From CAIKZY01 sp044374195 (lineage in GTDB: Bacteria; Actinomycetota; Actinomycetes; S36-B12): DNA of 64,000 bases. Made by a program: the position numbers and the translations under genes. The stretch spans positions 50,564 to 114,563 of the forward strand of contig JBILOY010000006.1 in NCBI GenBank assembly GCA_044374195.1. Direction: 5' to 3'. Position 1 is the stretch's first letter. Each line of letters starts with the position of its first letter. The notes under the pieces are model-generated. The model ran no database searches and was not told the origin of the DNA. It worked only from the letters and a program-made list of their open reading frames with translations. Positions 7,415-16,101 of the stretch are shown here, piece by piece.

Positions 7415-8460
7415 GCGCTCATGTGACCTTGCTTCCCTGCAATCAGTTCGATCACTTCTATCGCGGCGGCAATCGCATCGGCGCACTGCGCCACGGCCCG
7501 GGTGGCCCGCAGCGCCCCGAGGAATGGATCGGTTCGACCACGGCTCGGTTTGGTCAGGCCCCGCAGGGATTCAGCGTCCTTCCCGATGGCCGCTTGTTGA
7601 TCGAGGCCATTGATTCTGAGCCTGATGCCTGGCTGGGCGCAGCGCACCTTGCGCGTTACGGCACGAGCACTGAGGTGCTGGTGAAATTACTCGATCTCGA
7701 TCAGCGGCTTCCCGTTCATCTGCATCCCAATCGCGCATTCTCGAAGACGCATCTCGGCCTCGCACACGGCAAGACCGAGGCCTGGTACGTGCTTGATGCC
7801 CCTGAAGGTGCTGAGGTCGGCGTCGGATTCAAGGATGAGATGAGCTTTGACCAGGTCAGTGACTGGGTTCGAGAGCGCGATAGTGCTGCACTGCTCGGCG
7901 CACTGCAGACTCGCGTAGTTCGCCCCGGCGATGCGATGCTCGTGCCCGCCGGGCTTCCGCACACTGTTGCTGACGGAGTTTTCGTCCTCGAACTGCAGGA
8001 ACCGACCGATCTGTCGATCCTGCTCGAGTGGGCCGAGTTCGCCGTTGACGGCGCCAAGGACGGCCACCTGGATCTCGGCTTCGAGACTGCGCTACAGGCT
8101 GTTGATCTCTCCGCTGTGTCATCGTCGGATCTCGATCGTCTTGTGCTCACGCGCGATCAGCTCGATGTCGCTGGCCTCCGCAGCATCATGCCGGCTGCTG
8201 CCGATCCTTACTTCCGCGCGCAGCGCATTGATACGTCTGCCGGTGCTGTCGGAGTTGACGCCGGATTTGCAATCGTGCTCGCCACCGAAGGCCGCGGCAT
8301 CATCCACACCTCGCAAGGCGATCATGAAGTCGCACGCGGCGATGTGTTGCTGATTCCCTTCGCTGCAGGCGACTGGTCAGCATCGTCGGAAGGCTCACGT
8401 TCGCTCGTTGCTGTCGCGTGCCGCCCGCCGGCACCGGATGCGCCAACCGACGCACGCTGA
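7411..8460 (+). CDS. manA: Type I mannose-6-phosphate isomerase
   Basis: A 349-aa cupin-fold phosphomannose isomerase interconverting mannose-6-P and fructose-6-P, feeding GDP-mannose and glycan synthesis. The zinc-site region HLHPN (with the earlier LVKLLD segment) and KTEAWYVLD are characteristic of the family, as is the LVPAGLPHTV segment. ATG 7411 overlaps the dacB stop as ATGA; ATGs at 7399 and 7405 are in frame but would deepen the overlap. The protein is slightly short compared with proteobacterial ManA, as usual for actinobacteria. Confidence 0.87.
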   Translation: MSAHVTLLPCNQFDHFYRGGNRIGALRHGPGGPQRPEEWIGSTTARFGQAPQGFSVLPDGRLLIEAIDSEPDAWLGAAHLARYGTSTEVLVKLLDLDQRLPVHLHPNRAFSKTHLGLAHGKTEAWYVLDAPEGAEVGVGFKDEMSFDQVSDWVRERDSAALLGALQTRVVRPGDAMLVPAGLPHTVADGVFVLELQEPTDLSILLEWAEFAVDGAKDGHLDLGFETALQAVDLSAVSSSDLDRLVLTRDQLDVAGLRSIMPAAADPYFRAQRIDTSAGAVGVDAGFAIVLATEGRGIIHTSQGDHEVARGDVLLIPFAAGDWSASSEGSRSLVAVACRPPAPDAPTDAR

Positions 8461-8462
8461 CC

Positions 8463-9452
8463 ATGAGTTCCCAGAGCACTGTCGCGGTGCGCAACGCTGT
8501 CGAGGCAGCGTGCGCAGACATCGCTGACGGAGCTCTCGTGCTCGTCGCCTGCTCTGGCGGGCCTGACTCGCTTGCACTCGCCGCCTGCGCAGCCTGGGTA
8601 GGGGAGCGGCGGGGTATTCGCGTCGGTGCTGTCATCGTCGATCACGGACTCCAGGAATCCTCGGCGGCCGTTGCCGAGCAGGCGGCATCCGCCTGTCGCG
8701 CATTCGGCCTCGACCCAGTGGTCGTCGAGCGCGTGCGGGTCGGCTCTGCCGGTGGGCCGGAATCAGCAGCGCGCGATGCGCGATATGCGGCGCTGAGCAG
8801 CACGGCCGAATCGCTGAACGCCGCCGCGGTGCTGCTTGGTCACACCCGGGAAGACCAAGCCGAAACCGTGCTGCTGCGCCTGGCCCGTGGTTCCGGCGCT
8901 CGATCACTCGCCGCGATGTCTCCGGTGAATGGTCGATGGCGCCGACCCATGCTCGACATTCCGCGCGCAGTCGTTCACAAATGCGCCGCTGAGGAATGCG
9001 CGCGCATTGACGTCACACCTTGGCAGGATCCGCACAACGCTGACCCTGTCTATTCGCGTGTACGAGTGCGAGAAGCGCTTCCGCTGCTCACCGAAACACT
9101 GGGCGATGGAGTGATCGGCGGGCTCTCGCGTTCAGCGCAGTTGCTTCGCGATGACGCTGATGCGTTGGATGCCTGGGCCATGGTCGAGGTCGCCACCCAC
9201 GTGCTCGATGCCCAGCCGGGGTGCTCCATCGATGTCACGGTACTGAAATCCATGCCCCGCGCGATTCGCACGCGGATCTACAAGGTGATGTGTGAGAGGT
9301 GCGGTGCGACTGAGCTCGATGCTGGCCACATCGCCGGAATTGACGAGCTGATCACCCGTTGGCATGGACAAGGAATCCTCAATCTCCCCGGACGTGTGAA
9401 TGCGGCCCGTGAGTATGGAAGGCTGTCGGTCTGGCCCCCGACGATGGAGTAA
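8463..9452 (+). CDS. tilS: tRNA(Ile)-lysidine synthase TilS
   Basis: A 329-aa ATP-dependent enzyme converting C34 of the CAU-anticodon tRNA(Ile) to lysidine, which is essential for AUA decoding. The N-type pyrophosphatase P-loop SGGPDS is at residues 31-36, followed by the VDHGLQ segment and the HTREDQAETVLLRLARGSG region that binds ATP and tRNA. I take ATG 8463, 2 nt after the manA stop; a longer frame starts inside manA but has no support. The gene is almost joined to hpt, a very common pairing. Confidence 0.95.
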   Translation: MSSQSTVAVRNAVEAACADIADGALVLVACSGGPDSLALAACAAWVGERRGIRVGAVIVDHGLQESSAAVAEQAASACRAFGLDPVVVERVRVGSAGGPESAARDARYAALSSTAESLNAAAVLLGHTREDQAETVLLRLARGSGARSLAAMSPVNGRWRRPMLDIPRAVVHKCAAEECARIDVTPWQDPHNADPVYSRVRVREALPLLTETLGDGVIGGLSRSAQLLRDDADALDAWAMVEVATHVLDAQPGCSIDVTVLKSMPRAIRTRIYKVMCERCGATELDAGHIAGIDELITRWHGQGILNLPGRVNAAREYGRLSVWPPTME

Positions 9453-9455
9453 AGC

Positions 9456-10010
9456 GTGCACGCTGAGGATCTCGGAAACGATCTCGCCGAAGTACTGCTG
9501 ACTGAAGAACAGATTCACGCGCGCATCAAGGAACTCGCTGAGCAGATCGAGATTGACTACGAGGGCCAAGATCTCCTCCTGGTCGGTGTCCTCAAGGGTG
9601 CGGTCATGGTGATGGCCGATCTCGCCCGCTCGCTGACCCGCCATGTGGGCATGGACTGGATGGCAGTGTCGTCCTACGGCTCAGGCACCAAGAGCAGTGG
9701 CGTCGTGCGAATCCTGAAGGATCTCGACGCCGACATCAACGGCCGCAACGTCCTGGTCGTCGAAGATATCCTCGATTCGGGCCTGACCTTGTCCTGGCTC
9801 CTGATGAATCTCTCCTCGCGAGGCCCCGCCTCCGTCGAGGTCTTCACCCTCATGCGCAAGCCCGATGCGGTGAAGGTGCCCATCACTCCCAAGTACTGCG
9901 GATTCGACATCCCCAATGAGTTCGTCGTGGGCTACGGTCTCGACTACGCCCAGAAGTACCGCAATCTGCGGTCGGTCGCGGTGCTCTCCCCTCACGTGTA
10001 CGGCGCCTGA
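9456..10010 (+). CDS. hpt: Hypoxanthine-guanine phosphoribosyltransferase
   Basis: A 184-aa purine salvage enzyme making IMP or GMP from hypoxanthine or guanine and PRPP. The PRPP-binding loop VVEDILDSGLT is at residues 101-111, LKGAVMVMADLAR gives the pyrophosphate loop, and VSSYGSGTKSSG is the flexible loop. The tail ending in YRNLRSVAVLSP is typical of bacterial Hpt. GTG 9456 begins 3 nt after the tilS stop. Confidence 0.96.
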   Translation: MHAEDLGNDLAEVLLTEEQIHARIKELAEQIEIDYEGQDLLLVGVLKGAVMVMADLARSLTRHVGMDWMAVSSYGSGTKSSGVVRILKDLDADINGRNVLVVEDILDSGLTLSWLLMNLSSRGPASVEVFTLMRKPDAVKVPITPKYCGFDIPNEFVVGYGLDYAQKYRNLRSVAVLSPHVYGA

Positions 10011-10043
10011 CCCGCGAGCCAGCCTTGGGCGACTGAGCAATAG

Positions 10044-10058
10044 TCCGCCCTGGGCGGA
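10044..10058. terminator. Small perfect inverted repeat after hpt, possible weak terminator
   Basis: TCCGCCC and GGGCGGA form 7-bp perfect arms around a single base between hpt and ftsH. In RNA this would fold as a short GC stem. There is no T-run behind it, so termination is uncertain. Confidence 0.28.
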
Positions 10059-10097
10059 AGCCCCTTAGCCGCGGGAGCGGCCCTCATGGGGACGAGG

Positions 10098-10103
10098 TAA
10101 CCT
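10098..10103 (+). promoter_or_regulatory. -10 box of a probable leaderless ftsH promoter
   Basis: TAACCT is followed by 6 nt and then GTG 10110. An in-frame TAA at 10098 rules out any earlier start. A GGAGG sequence abuts and overlaps the start codon, too close to act as a normal Shine-Dalgarno site. The box sits in a perfect inverted repeat GAGGT-A-ACCTC at 10094-10104. Confidence 0.6.
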
Positions 10104-10109
10104 CAGGAG

Positions 10110-12107
10110 GTGAATTTCCGACGAATCATCAAGGGCCCGATCTTCTGGATTGTGCTGGCCGTTGCTGCCGTTCTGATCGGTTCGAGCCTGCTCAGCAGCG
10201 TGGGCGGCCCCGAGAGTGTCGATACCGGCGTTGCCGTTGCAGATATTCAGTCCGGGCAGGTTGATACCGCGACCCTGATTGACCGCGATCAGGTACTTGA
10301 GCTCACGCTCAAGGACGGTTCGAAGATCCGTACGTCCTACATCACCGGCCAGGGCGTCAATCTGCAAGAGCTTCTTCAGGAGAAGGTCGATGCAGGTCAG
10401 CTTCCCGGTGGTTACAACGTCGTTGTACCGACCGAAAGCCTGCTCGTCACGCTGCTTGTCTCGCTGCTGCCGGTGATCTTGATCGTCTTCTTGCTCTTCT
10501 TCTTCATGAGTCAGATGCAAGGCGGCGGAAACAAGATCATGAGTTTCGGCAAGTCCAAGGCCAAGGTCATCAGTAAGGACATGCCCCAGACCACCTTCGC
10601 CGATGTTGCCGGCGCAGAGGAGGCAGTCGAAGAACTCCAAGAGATCAAGGAGTTCCTCGCCGAGCCCGCGAAGTTCCAGGCCGTCGGCGCGAAGATCCCC
10701 AAGGGCGTATTGCTCTACGGCCCGCCCGGCACCGGCAAGACCCTTCTTGCGCGCGCTGTCGCCGGCGAGGCTGGCGTTCCGTTCTTCTCCATCTCCGGTT
10801 CTGACTTCGTCGAGATGTTCGTCGGTGTCGGTGCAAGTCGCGTGCGTGACCTCTTTGAGCAGGCCAAGGCGAATGCACCAGCCATCATCTTTATCGACGA
10901 GATCGATGCCGTCGGTCGCCACCGCGGCGCCGGCCTCGGTGGCGGACACGACGAGCGCGAGCAGACTCTCAACCAGATGCTGGTTGAGATGGACGGCTTC
11001 GACGTCACGCAGAACGTCATCTTGATCGCGGCCACCAACCGCCCTGACATCCTCGACCCCGCACTGCTGCGCCCGGGTCGCTTCGATCGCCAGATCGCTG
11101 TCGATCGTCCCGATCTCAATGGCCGTGAGCAAATCCTCAAGGTGCACGCCACCGGCAAGCCGATGGCCGACCAGGTCGATCTCCGCGCTGTCGCACGTCG
11201 CACCCCCGGATTCACCGGTGCTGATCTCGCGAACGTGCTGAATGAGGCTGCACTCATGACCGCTCGCCTGGGCCGTACCCAGATCGATGATGAGGCGCTC
11301 GACGAGGCCATCGATCGCGTGATCGCCGGCCCGCAAAAGCGCACGCGCCTGATGAATGACCACGAGAAGCTCATCACCGCGTACCACGAGGCAGGCCACG
11401 CACTCGTCGCTGCAGCGCTTCCGGGCACCGACCCCGTACACAAGATCACGATTCTGCCGCGCGGTCGCGCCCTCGGTTACACGATGGTGCTGCCTGATCA
11501 AGAGAAGTACTCGACCACGCGCAGCGAGATGCAGAACACCCTCGCCTACATGCTGGGAGGTCGTGCAGCAGAAGAACTGATCTTCCATGACCCCACGACG
11601 GGTGCCTCGAATGACATTGAGAAGGCAACCTCGGTCGCTCGCGCGATGGTCACCCAGTACGGCATGACCGAGCGCCTCGGCGCTATCCGTTACGGACAGG
11701 AGCAAGGCGAGGTCTTCCTGGGTCGCGACATGGGTCATTCACGCGACTACTCCGAGGAGATCGCTGCCGCGATCGATGAAGAGGTGCGCAGCTTCATCGA
11801 GACGGCGCACCAGGAGGCCTACGAGGTGCTCGTTGCCAACCGTCACGTCCTCGATGCCTTGGTTGTCGACCTGCTCGAGAAGGAGACCCTCGACAAGGAA
11901 GAGATCGAAGCGATCTTCACTGCGTTGTCACTTCGAGATCCGCGCCCGGCCTGGACAGGCTCGGCGCGCAGGCGTCCCGATGCCAACGGTCCGGTACTCG
12001 CTGCCCATGAGGCACTCAAGCGCCAGGCCTCCTCACGCCAGTCGAGTAATGGCTCAGTTGATGTTGTTGCGTCCGTGGAAGACGAAACCCCTGAGTACGA
12101 GATCTAA
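10110..12107 (+). CDS. ftsH: ATP-dependent zinc metalloprotease FtsH
   Basis: A 665-aa membrane-anchored AAA+ protease that degrades misfolded membrane proteins and short-lived regulators. It has helix 1 (about 10-30), an extracytoplasmic domain, helix 2 (about 112-134), Walker A GPPGTGKT at 204-211, Walker B IIFIDEID near 259-266, the second region of homology ATNRPDILDPALLRPGRFDRQ, and the zinc site HEAGH at 426-430. The GTG start is fixed by an in-frame stop 12 nt upstream. The C-terminal tail is longer than in E. coli and unstructured, as usual in actinobacteria. Its stop overlaps the folE start by one base. Confidence 0.98.
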   Translation: MNFRRIIKGPIFWIVLAVAAVLIGSSLLSSVGGPESVDTGVAVADIQSGQVDTATLIDRDQVLELTLKDGSKIRTSYITGQGVNLQELLQEKVDAGQLPGGYNVVVPTESLLVTLLVSLLPVILIVFLLFFFMSQMQGGGNKIMSFGKSKAKVISKDMPQTTFADVAGAEEAVEELQEIKEFLAEPAKFQAVGAKIPKGVLLYGPPGTGKTLLARAVAGEAGVPFFSISGSDFVEMFVGVGASRVRDLFEQAKANAPAIIFIDEIDAVGRHRGAGLGGGHDEREQTLNQMLVEMDGFDVTQNVILIAATNRPDILDPALLRPGRFDRQIAVDRPDLNGREQILKVHATGKPMADQVDLRAVARRTPGFTGADLANVLNEAALMTARLGRTQIDDEALDEAIDRVIAGPQKRTRLMNDHEKLITAYHEAGHALVAAALPGTDPVHKITILPRGRALGYTMVLPDQEKYSTTRSEMQNTLAYMLGGRAAEELIFHDPTTGASNDIEKATSVARAMVTQYGMTERLGAIRYGQEQGEVFLGRDMGHSRDYSEEIAAAIDEEVRSFIETAHQEAYEVLVANRHVLDALVVDLLEKETLDKEEIEAIFTALSLRDPRPAWTGSARRRPDANGPVLAAHEALKRQASSRQSSNGSVDVVASVEDETPEYEI

Positions 12108-12718
12108 TGTCGAGTATCGACCCCGTGTCATTGCCTCATGTCGTTGTAGCGGGCGATTTCGACTCCGCCTCCGCGGAAGCCGCAGTGCGCCAACTTCTCG
12201 TCGCCATTGGCGAGGATCCTGATCGAGATGGCCTGCGCGATACGCCCGCTCGAGTGGCACGCGCCTACGCCGAGATGTTCAGCGGCCTGCGCCAGACGCC
12301 GGAAGAAGTCCTCACGACGACTTTTGATGCCGGTCACGATGAGATGGTGATCGTGAAGGACATCGAGCTGTATTCCACCTGCGAGCACCATCTCGTTCCT
12401 TTCCACGGCGCCGCGCACATCGGCTACATCCCCAACTCCAACGGACGCATCACCGGGCTTTCCAAGCTCGCGCGCCTGGTCGACGTCTTCGCCAAGCGTC
12501 CGCAGGTGCAAGAGCGCCTGACCACTCAGGTCGCTGACTCGCTCGTGCGCATCCTCGAGCCGCGCGGCGCGATAGTCATCATGGAGTGCGAGCACCTGTG
12601 CATGTCAATGCGTGGTGTACGCAAGCCCGGCTCGCGCACCATCACCAGTGCCGTACGCGGTTCGCTTCGCGATCCTGCCTCGCGCGCGGAGGCCATGTCG
12701 CTCATCATGGGCCGCTAG
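12107..12718 (+). CDS. folE: GTP cyclohydrolase I FolE
   Basis: A 203-aa enzyme converting GTP to 7,8-dihydroneopterin triphosphate, first step of folate synthesis. The zinc ligands are visible in YSTCEHHLVPFHG (Cys92, His95 region) and in MECEHLCMSMRG (second Cys). GEDPDRDGLRDTPARVARAY near 35-54 is the family signature. ATG 12107 shares its first base with the ftsH stop (TAATG). folP, folB and folK follow after the oppositely oriented metallophosphoesterase, so the folate cluster is split by it. Confidence 0.97.
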   Translation: MSSIDPVSLPHVVVAGDFDSASAEAAVRQLLVAIGEDPDRDGLRDTPARVARAYAEMFSGLRQTPEEVLTTTFDAGHDEMVIVKDIELYSTCEHHLVPFHGAAHIGYIPNSNGRITGLSKLARLVDVFAKRPQVQERLTTQVADSLVRILEPRGAIVIMECEHLCMSMRGVRKPGSRTITSAVRGSLRDPASRAEAMSLIMGR

Positions 12719-12758
12719 TAGCCCGAGTTCGTCAGCTCAACTGAGCGACATCGAGCTA
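12719..12758. terminator. Imperfect hairpin between the convergent folE and metallophosphoesterase genes
   Basis: An inner stem GCTCA-AC-TGAGC (12735-12746) lies inside outer partly pairing arms TAGC...GCTA (12719-12758). It sits exactly between two convergent genes and includes the stop codon of the minus-strand gene. There is no T-run. Confidence 0.38.
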
Positions 12759-14225
12759 CTTGCAATTGACGAGACGCTTGGCAATCGTGCACTGGGCGAA
12801 CTTCGCGCCCTGCGGCGAGCGCATATCCACGGTCCACGTACTTCCCTTGCCCGGGCGAGCCATTCCGTACCCGAAGCGCACGTCCCACCAACCAGAGGTC
12901 GGTGCTGGGTAAGCGGTGGCTGGGCTAGCCGCCGGACCTGTGGTGGGAAGGGCAAATGGTGCTGGATTTTCGAGCAGGGTCGAGCCGTTTCCGAGAACCA
13001 GCTGCCCTGGCATGCCGGGGACGTTCATCGACTCCACGAGGTGAATATGCGAAGACAAGATCACGTCATATGGGGCGAGTTTTCCGAAACTGGCGATCTG
13101 CTGATCGGCAGCGACCCAGCTGCCGCCCTGCGCGCAATCGCTCGCAGGAGTCCAGGCGGCAATGGGGCGATGTACGAGCAGCCAGTACTGGTCATGTCCC
13201 TTTGCGAGCTTCCGAGCGCTCTCGTACGCGGCAGTCTGCTGCGGCAGCAGAGTCGATGCCTCGCAGTCGTATCCGGCGGCAGAGTCGACGACGATGAAGC
13301 GCAGATCATTTCCCTTGTTGACTGTCACGTCGATGGCGTAGGGCTGAGTCAGGCTCAGCGCCGGCGTGAGCAACTCACCTGTCGACGACTCCGGAGGGGC
13401 ACAGGTGCGCTCAGTGCCCTCGCGCGGATCCATATAGATGAAGTACCCGTTTCCACCACGGGAGCACTCCTCGTGATTTCCTCGCACCACGACGATCGGG
13501 GCCGCCGCGAGCAACGGCGCCATCGGGATGAAGGTGTCGGCGTTCCAACCGAGTGCGGAGTCCTTGAAGGGAACTGCGCCAGGCGCGGGCGAACCACCGC
13601 ACATAGCGGTGTTCTCGGGCGGGCAGTTGCTCTCGCGGTAGAAGAAGTCGCCAAGAAACACAGTCAGATCGGGCTTTTGCGCCGCGATCGTGGCGCTCAG
13701 AGTTGCGAGCGGCCATGCAGCCGGATCGTTACATGCCTGGATGGCGGCGCCCTTGATGCGGCAGCCGGTGTCGCCGAGCATGGCCATTCGAGTGATCTCA
13801 GTCGGCAGAGCATGGGGGATCGGGGTTGAGAGAATTCGCGCGCTTGCAGATTTCGCGGGAATCGGGGCGCTGCACGAAATCAGAGCGTCGAATAAGCGAG
13901 CCGTCGTTGCTGCCGGCACGCGCTGGCGCATGCGTGTCGAACGCGTGATGCCGTCAGTGTTCACAGTCGTGAGCATGGGGCAGCGGGCACCAGCGGCGAC
14001 GACCGCGCGTGCAACTAATCCAGAAGCCGTTGTGCCTGCGGGGGCTGCCAGGCTGAACGCTGCCACCACGGTGCTCGCTGTGGGCAACGCGGCCTTCGCC
14101 TGTGCGGGTGCGGTGCTAGGCATCGCGGTCGCAGACGCCGTCGCGCTCATGCTTGTCGAGACCATGGCGGTGCAGACAAGCAGACCAAAGAGCGCTGCAA
14201 AGGCATTTCGGCTTTGTGGGGTCAT
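12756..14225 (-). CDS. Exported metallophosphoesterase
   Basis: A 489-aa calcineurin-like phosphoesterase with an N-terminal signal sequence (hydrophobic 8-33) and a low-complexity Ala/Ser/Thr segment after it. The dimetal motifs are in order: GDTGC, GDFFY, GNHEE, VHRP and SSHIHLVE. Several cysteines (CNDPA, CPPENTAMC, CAPP, CEAS, CAQ) suggest disulphides in an extracytoplasmic protein. The substrate is unknown. It is inserted on the opposite strand between folE and folP. The start at 14225 is preceded by TAGGGT and a 6-nt gap, so its mRNA is probably leaderless; folP starts divergently 72 nt away. Confidence 0.88.
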   Translation of the reverse strand: MTPQSRNAFAALFGLLVCTAMVSTSMSATASATAMPSTAPAQAKAALPTASTVVAAFSLAAPAGTTASGLVARAVVAAGARCPMLTTVNTDGITRSTRMRQRVPAATTARLFDALISCSAPIPAKSASARILSTPIPHALPTEITRMAMLGDTGCRIKGAAIQACNDPAAWPLATLSATIAAQKPDLTVFLGDFFYRESNCPPENTAMCGGSPAPGAVPFKDSALGWNADTFIPMAPLLAAAPIVVVRGNHEECSRGGNGYFIYMDPREGTERTCAPPESSTGELLTPALSLTQPYAIDVTVNKGNDLRFIVVDSAAGYDCEASTLLPQQTAAYESARKLAKGHDQYWLLVHRPIAAWTPASDCAQGGSWVAADQQIASFGKLAPYDVILSSHIHLVESMNVPGMPGQLVLGNGSTLLENPAPFALPTTGPAASPATAYPAPTSGWWDVRFGYGMARPGKGSTWTVDMRSPQGAKFAQCTIAKRLVNCK

Positions 14226-14231
14226 GTCCGC

Positions 14232-14237
14232 ACCCTA
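14232..14237 (-). promoter_or_regulatory. -10 box of a probable leaderless promoter for the metallophosphoesterase
   Basis: On the minus strand TAGGGT is followed by GCGGAC (6 nt) and then the ATG at 14225. No Shine-Dalgarno sequence fits in the gap. Confidence 0.55.
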
Positions 14238-14285
14238 TTCGTCAATGAGTCAGGTTGGCCTGATGATCGTTCGCACCCTGGGCGA

Positions 14286-14291
14286 TACCGT
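14286..14291 (+). promoter_or_regulatory. -10 box of a probable leaderless folP promoter
   Basis: TACCGT is followed by TCTCAG (6 nt) and then GTG 14298. That GTG is also where homology to dihydropteroate synthase would be expected to begin, so promoter geometry and protein length agree. Confidence 0.6.
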
Positions 14292-14297
14292 TCTCAG

Positions 14298-15176
14298 GTG
14301 ACCGCGAATCGGGATTCGGCAAGGCTGGGAGGGCTGCCCCCAGGCCTGGCCTCGATCACGTCACCCGTGGTGTTCGGCGTTATCAACACCACTCCCGATT
14401 CCTTTTCCGACGGCGGGCGCTTTCTGGACTCTTCGATGGCCATTGCCGAGGGAATTCGATTGCACCGCGAAGGTGCCCACGTCATTGATGTCGGCGGCGA
14501 GTCGACACGTCCGGGGGCAGAGCGCGTATCTGCCGACGAGGAATGCAGTCGCGTCCTGCCGGTCATCGATGGTCTCGTCGCCGCTGGCGTGCCCGTCAGC
14601 ATCGACACCATGCGTGCCTCGACAGCGAGTCTGGCCGTCGAGCATGGTGCGAGTTATGTCAACGACGTGAGCGGCGGTCTCGCCGATGCGGGCATGTACT
14701 CGGCGGTCGCCGAGCTGAACGTGCCGATCATCGTGATGCACTGGCGCGCGCACTCGCATGAGATGGAGCAGTGGGCGCAGTACGACGATGTCGTGATGGA
14801 TGTTGTCAACGAGCTCACGTCGCGCGTGCGTGACGCGCTTCAGGCCGGAGTCACCCGCGAGAACATCATCATTGATCCGGGGCTGGGCTTTGCCAAGGAA
14901 GCGGAGCACAACTGGGCGCTGCTGCGAGGACTGCCTCGTCTTGTCGCCACAGGCTTCCCGGTGATGGTGGGTGCATCGCGCAAGCGCTTTCTTGGTGCGT
15001 TGCTCGCTGACGACGACGGAAATCCCCGAGATCCCGCGGGGCGCGATGAAGCCACTGCCGTGATCTCGGCTCTTGCCGCGGAGCGCGGCGCCAGGTTCCT
15101 GCGGGTGCATGATGTCGCTCGTACTCGCGATGCCCTGCGCGTGCGTCAGGCGTGGATGAACGGAGGTCAGGTATGA
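14298..15176 (+). CDS. folP: Dihydropteroate synthase FolP
   Basis: A 292-aa enzyme joining p-aminobenzoate to 6-hydroxymethyl-dihydropterin pyrophosphate; the sulfonamide target. Signatures are FGVINTTPDSFSDGGRF (26-42), VIDVGGESTRPGAE (62-75), the IDTMRAS loop, and IIDPGLGFAKEAEHNW. An open frame continues upstream to 14214, but I place the start at GTG 14298 because of the TACCGT-N6-GTG leaderless arrangement and because the extra 28 residues do not look like FolP. The stop overlaps folB (ATGA). Confidence 0.96.
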   Translation: MTANRDSARLGGLPPGLASITSPVVFGVINTTPDSFSDGGRFLDSSMAIAEGIRLHREGAHVIDVGGESTRPGAERVSADEECSRVLPVIDGLVAAGVPVSIDTMRASTASLAVEHGASYVNDVSGGLADAGMYSAVAELNVPIIVMHWRAHSHEMEQWAQYDDVVMDVVNELTSRVRDALQAGVTRENIIIDPGLGFAKEAEHNWALLRGLPRLVATGFPVMVGASRKRFLGALLADDDGNPRDPAGRDEATAVISALAAERGARFLRVHDVARTRDALRVRQAWMNGGQV

Positions 15177-15532
15177 GCGATCGCATCACGATTACGGGCA
15201 TCAGTGGGCATGGCTATCACGGTGTTCTGGATTTCGAGAAGGCTCAAGGCCAGACTTTTATCGTCGATGTCGTGCTCGAGACGGATATTCGCCCGGCCGC
15301 CGGATCAGACGACCTCACGCGCACGATCGATTACGGAGTGATTGCCGAGCTCGTGCACTCGCATATCACCGGAGACGGCTACGACCTGATCGAGACCTTG
15401 ACCGAGCGCATCGCCGCCGGCGTGCTCGATGCCAGCGCCGCCACTGCAGTCGAGATCACGGTGCATAAGCCGAACGCCCCCATCTCGGTGCCGTTCGCCG
15501 ACGTCAGCATCAGTATCCGCCGGGAGCGCTGA
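15173..15532 (+). CDS. folB: Dihydroneopterin aldolase FolB
   Basis: A 119-aa enzyme cleaving 7,8-dihydroneopterin to 6-hydroxymethyl-dihydropterin and glycolaldehyde. ITGISGHGYHGVLDFEKAQGQTF is the family N-terminus, and TIDYGVIAELVHSHITGDGYDLIETL with its Tyr and the later KPNAPI motif are also typical. ATG 15173 overlaps the folP stop; its own stop overlaps the folK start (TGATG). Confidence 0.95.
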   Translation: MSDRITITGISGHGYHGVLDFEKAQGQTFIVDVVLETDIRPAAGSDDLTRTIDYGVIAELVHSHITGDGYDLIETLTERIAAGVLDASAATAVEITVHKPNAPISVPFADVSISIRRER

Positions 15533-16008
15533 TGACCCGGGCTGTTATCGCCCTCGGGGCGAATCTCGGCGATGCCCGTGCAGCTCTCAGGGGCGCGTCG
15601 GAGGCCATCGAGACCACTCCTGGCCTTTCGGTGCTTGCGCAGTCCTCCGTCTACTCGACCGCGCCGATCGGAGGAGTCGAGCAGCCCGACTACCTCAATG
15701 CCGTGGTCATTGTCGATACAACTCTGAGCCCCCGAGCACTTCTCGATCGCCTCCACGACATCGAGAACTCCTGGCATCGCACCCGCGAGGTGCGCTGGGG
15801 TCCACGCACCCTAGATCTCGACCTCATCGACTACACCGGGGTGACCTCCGAGGCCCCGGAACTGACCCTCCCGCACCCCCGGGCCCACGAGCGAGCCTTC
15901 GTGCTGGTGCCTTGGCTTGAGGCAGATCCGGAGGCAGAATTGGCTGGATTCGGCCTGGTGAGGGCCCTACTCCCGACCCTGGGTGACCAAGCAATAACGA
16001 TCGCCTGA
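15532..16008 (+). CDS. folK: 2-amino-4-hydroxy-6-hydroxymethyldihydropteridine pyrophosphokinase FolK
   Basis: A 158-aa pyrophosphokinase activating the pterin for FolP. ALGANLGD (8-15) and the signature RWGPRTLDLDLIDY near 86-99 are both present, followed by LPHPRAHERAFVLVPW. It is the end of the folP-folB-folK coupled run; a gap of about 90 nt separates it from the next, unrelated SDR gene. Confidence 0.96.
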   Translation: MTRAVIALGANLGDARAALRGASEAIETTPGLSVLAQSSVYSTAPIGGVEQPDYLNAVVIVDTTLSPRALLDRLHDIENSWHRTREVRWGPRTLDLDLIDYTGVTSEAPELTLPHPRAHERAFVLVPWLEADPEAELAGFGLVRALLPTLGDQAITIA

Positions 16009-16050
16009 ATCTACTGACATTTCGGGCGGCGCTGCCTAGGCTGGGCCCCG

Positions 16051-16073
16051 TTACTAGAGCCACGCTCAAGTAA
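16051..16073. promoter_or_regulatory. Operator TTACTAGAG-N5-CTCAAGTAA upstream of the first SDR gene
   Basis: Two 9-bp arms, inverted with one mismatch, surround a 5-bp centre. An identical pair of arms with a different 5-bp centre lies upstream of the next SDR gene at 16979-17001. The site is about 30 nt upstream of the ATG, where a repressor would act. Confidence 0.65.
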
Positions 16074-16101
16074 CGTCCCCTAACCGTACGAAGGAGTCTC
16101 G

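Noticed and set aside
10065..11738. 557-codon open frame on the minus strand across ftsH
   Set aside because: It is antisense to a fully conserved FtsH; its translation has no domain logic and follows the codon bias of the opposite strand.
12612..13829. 405-codon open frame on the plus strand starting inside folE
   Set aside because: Overlaps folE and runs antisense through the metallophosphoesterase, whose motifs are all present on the other strand.
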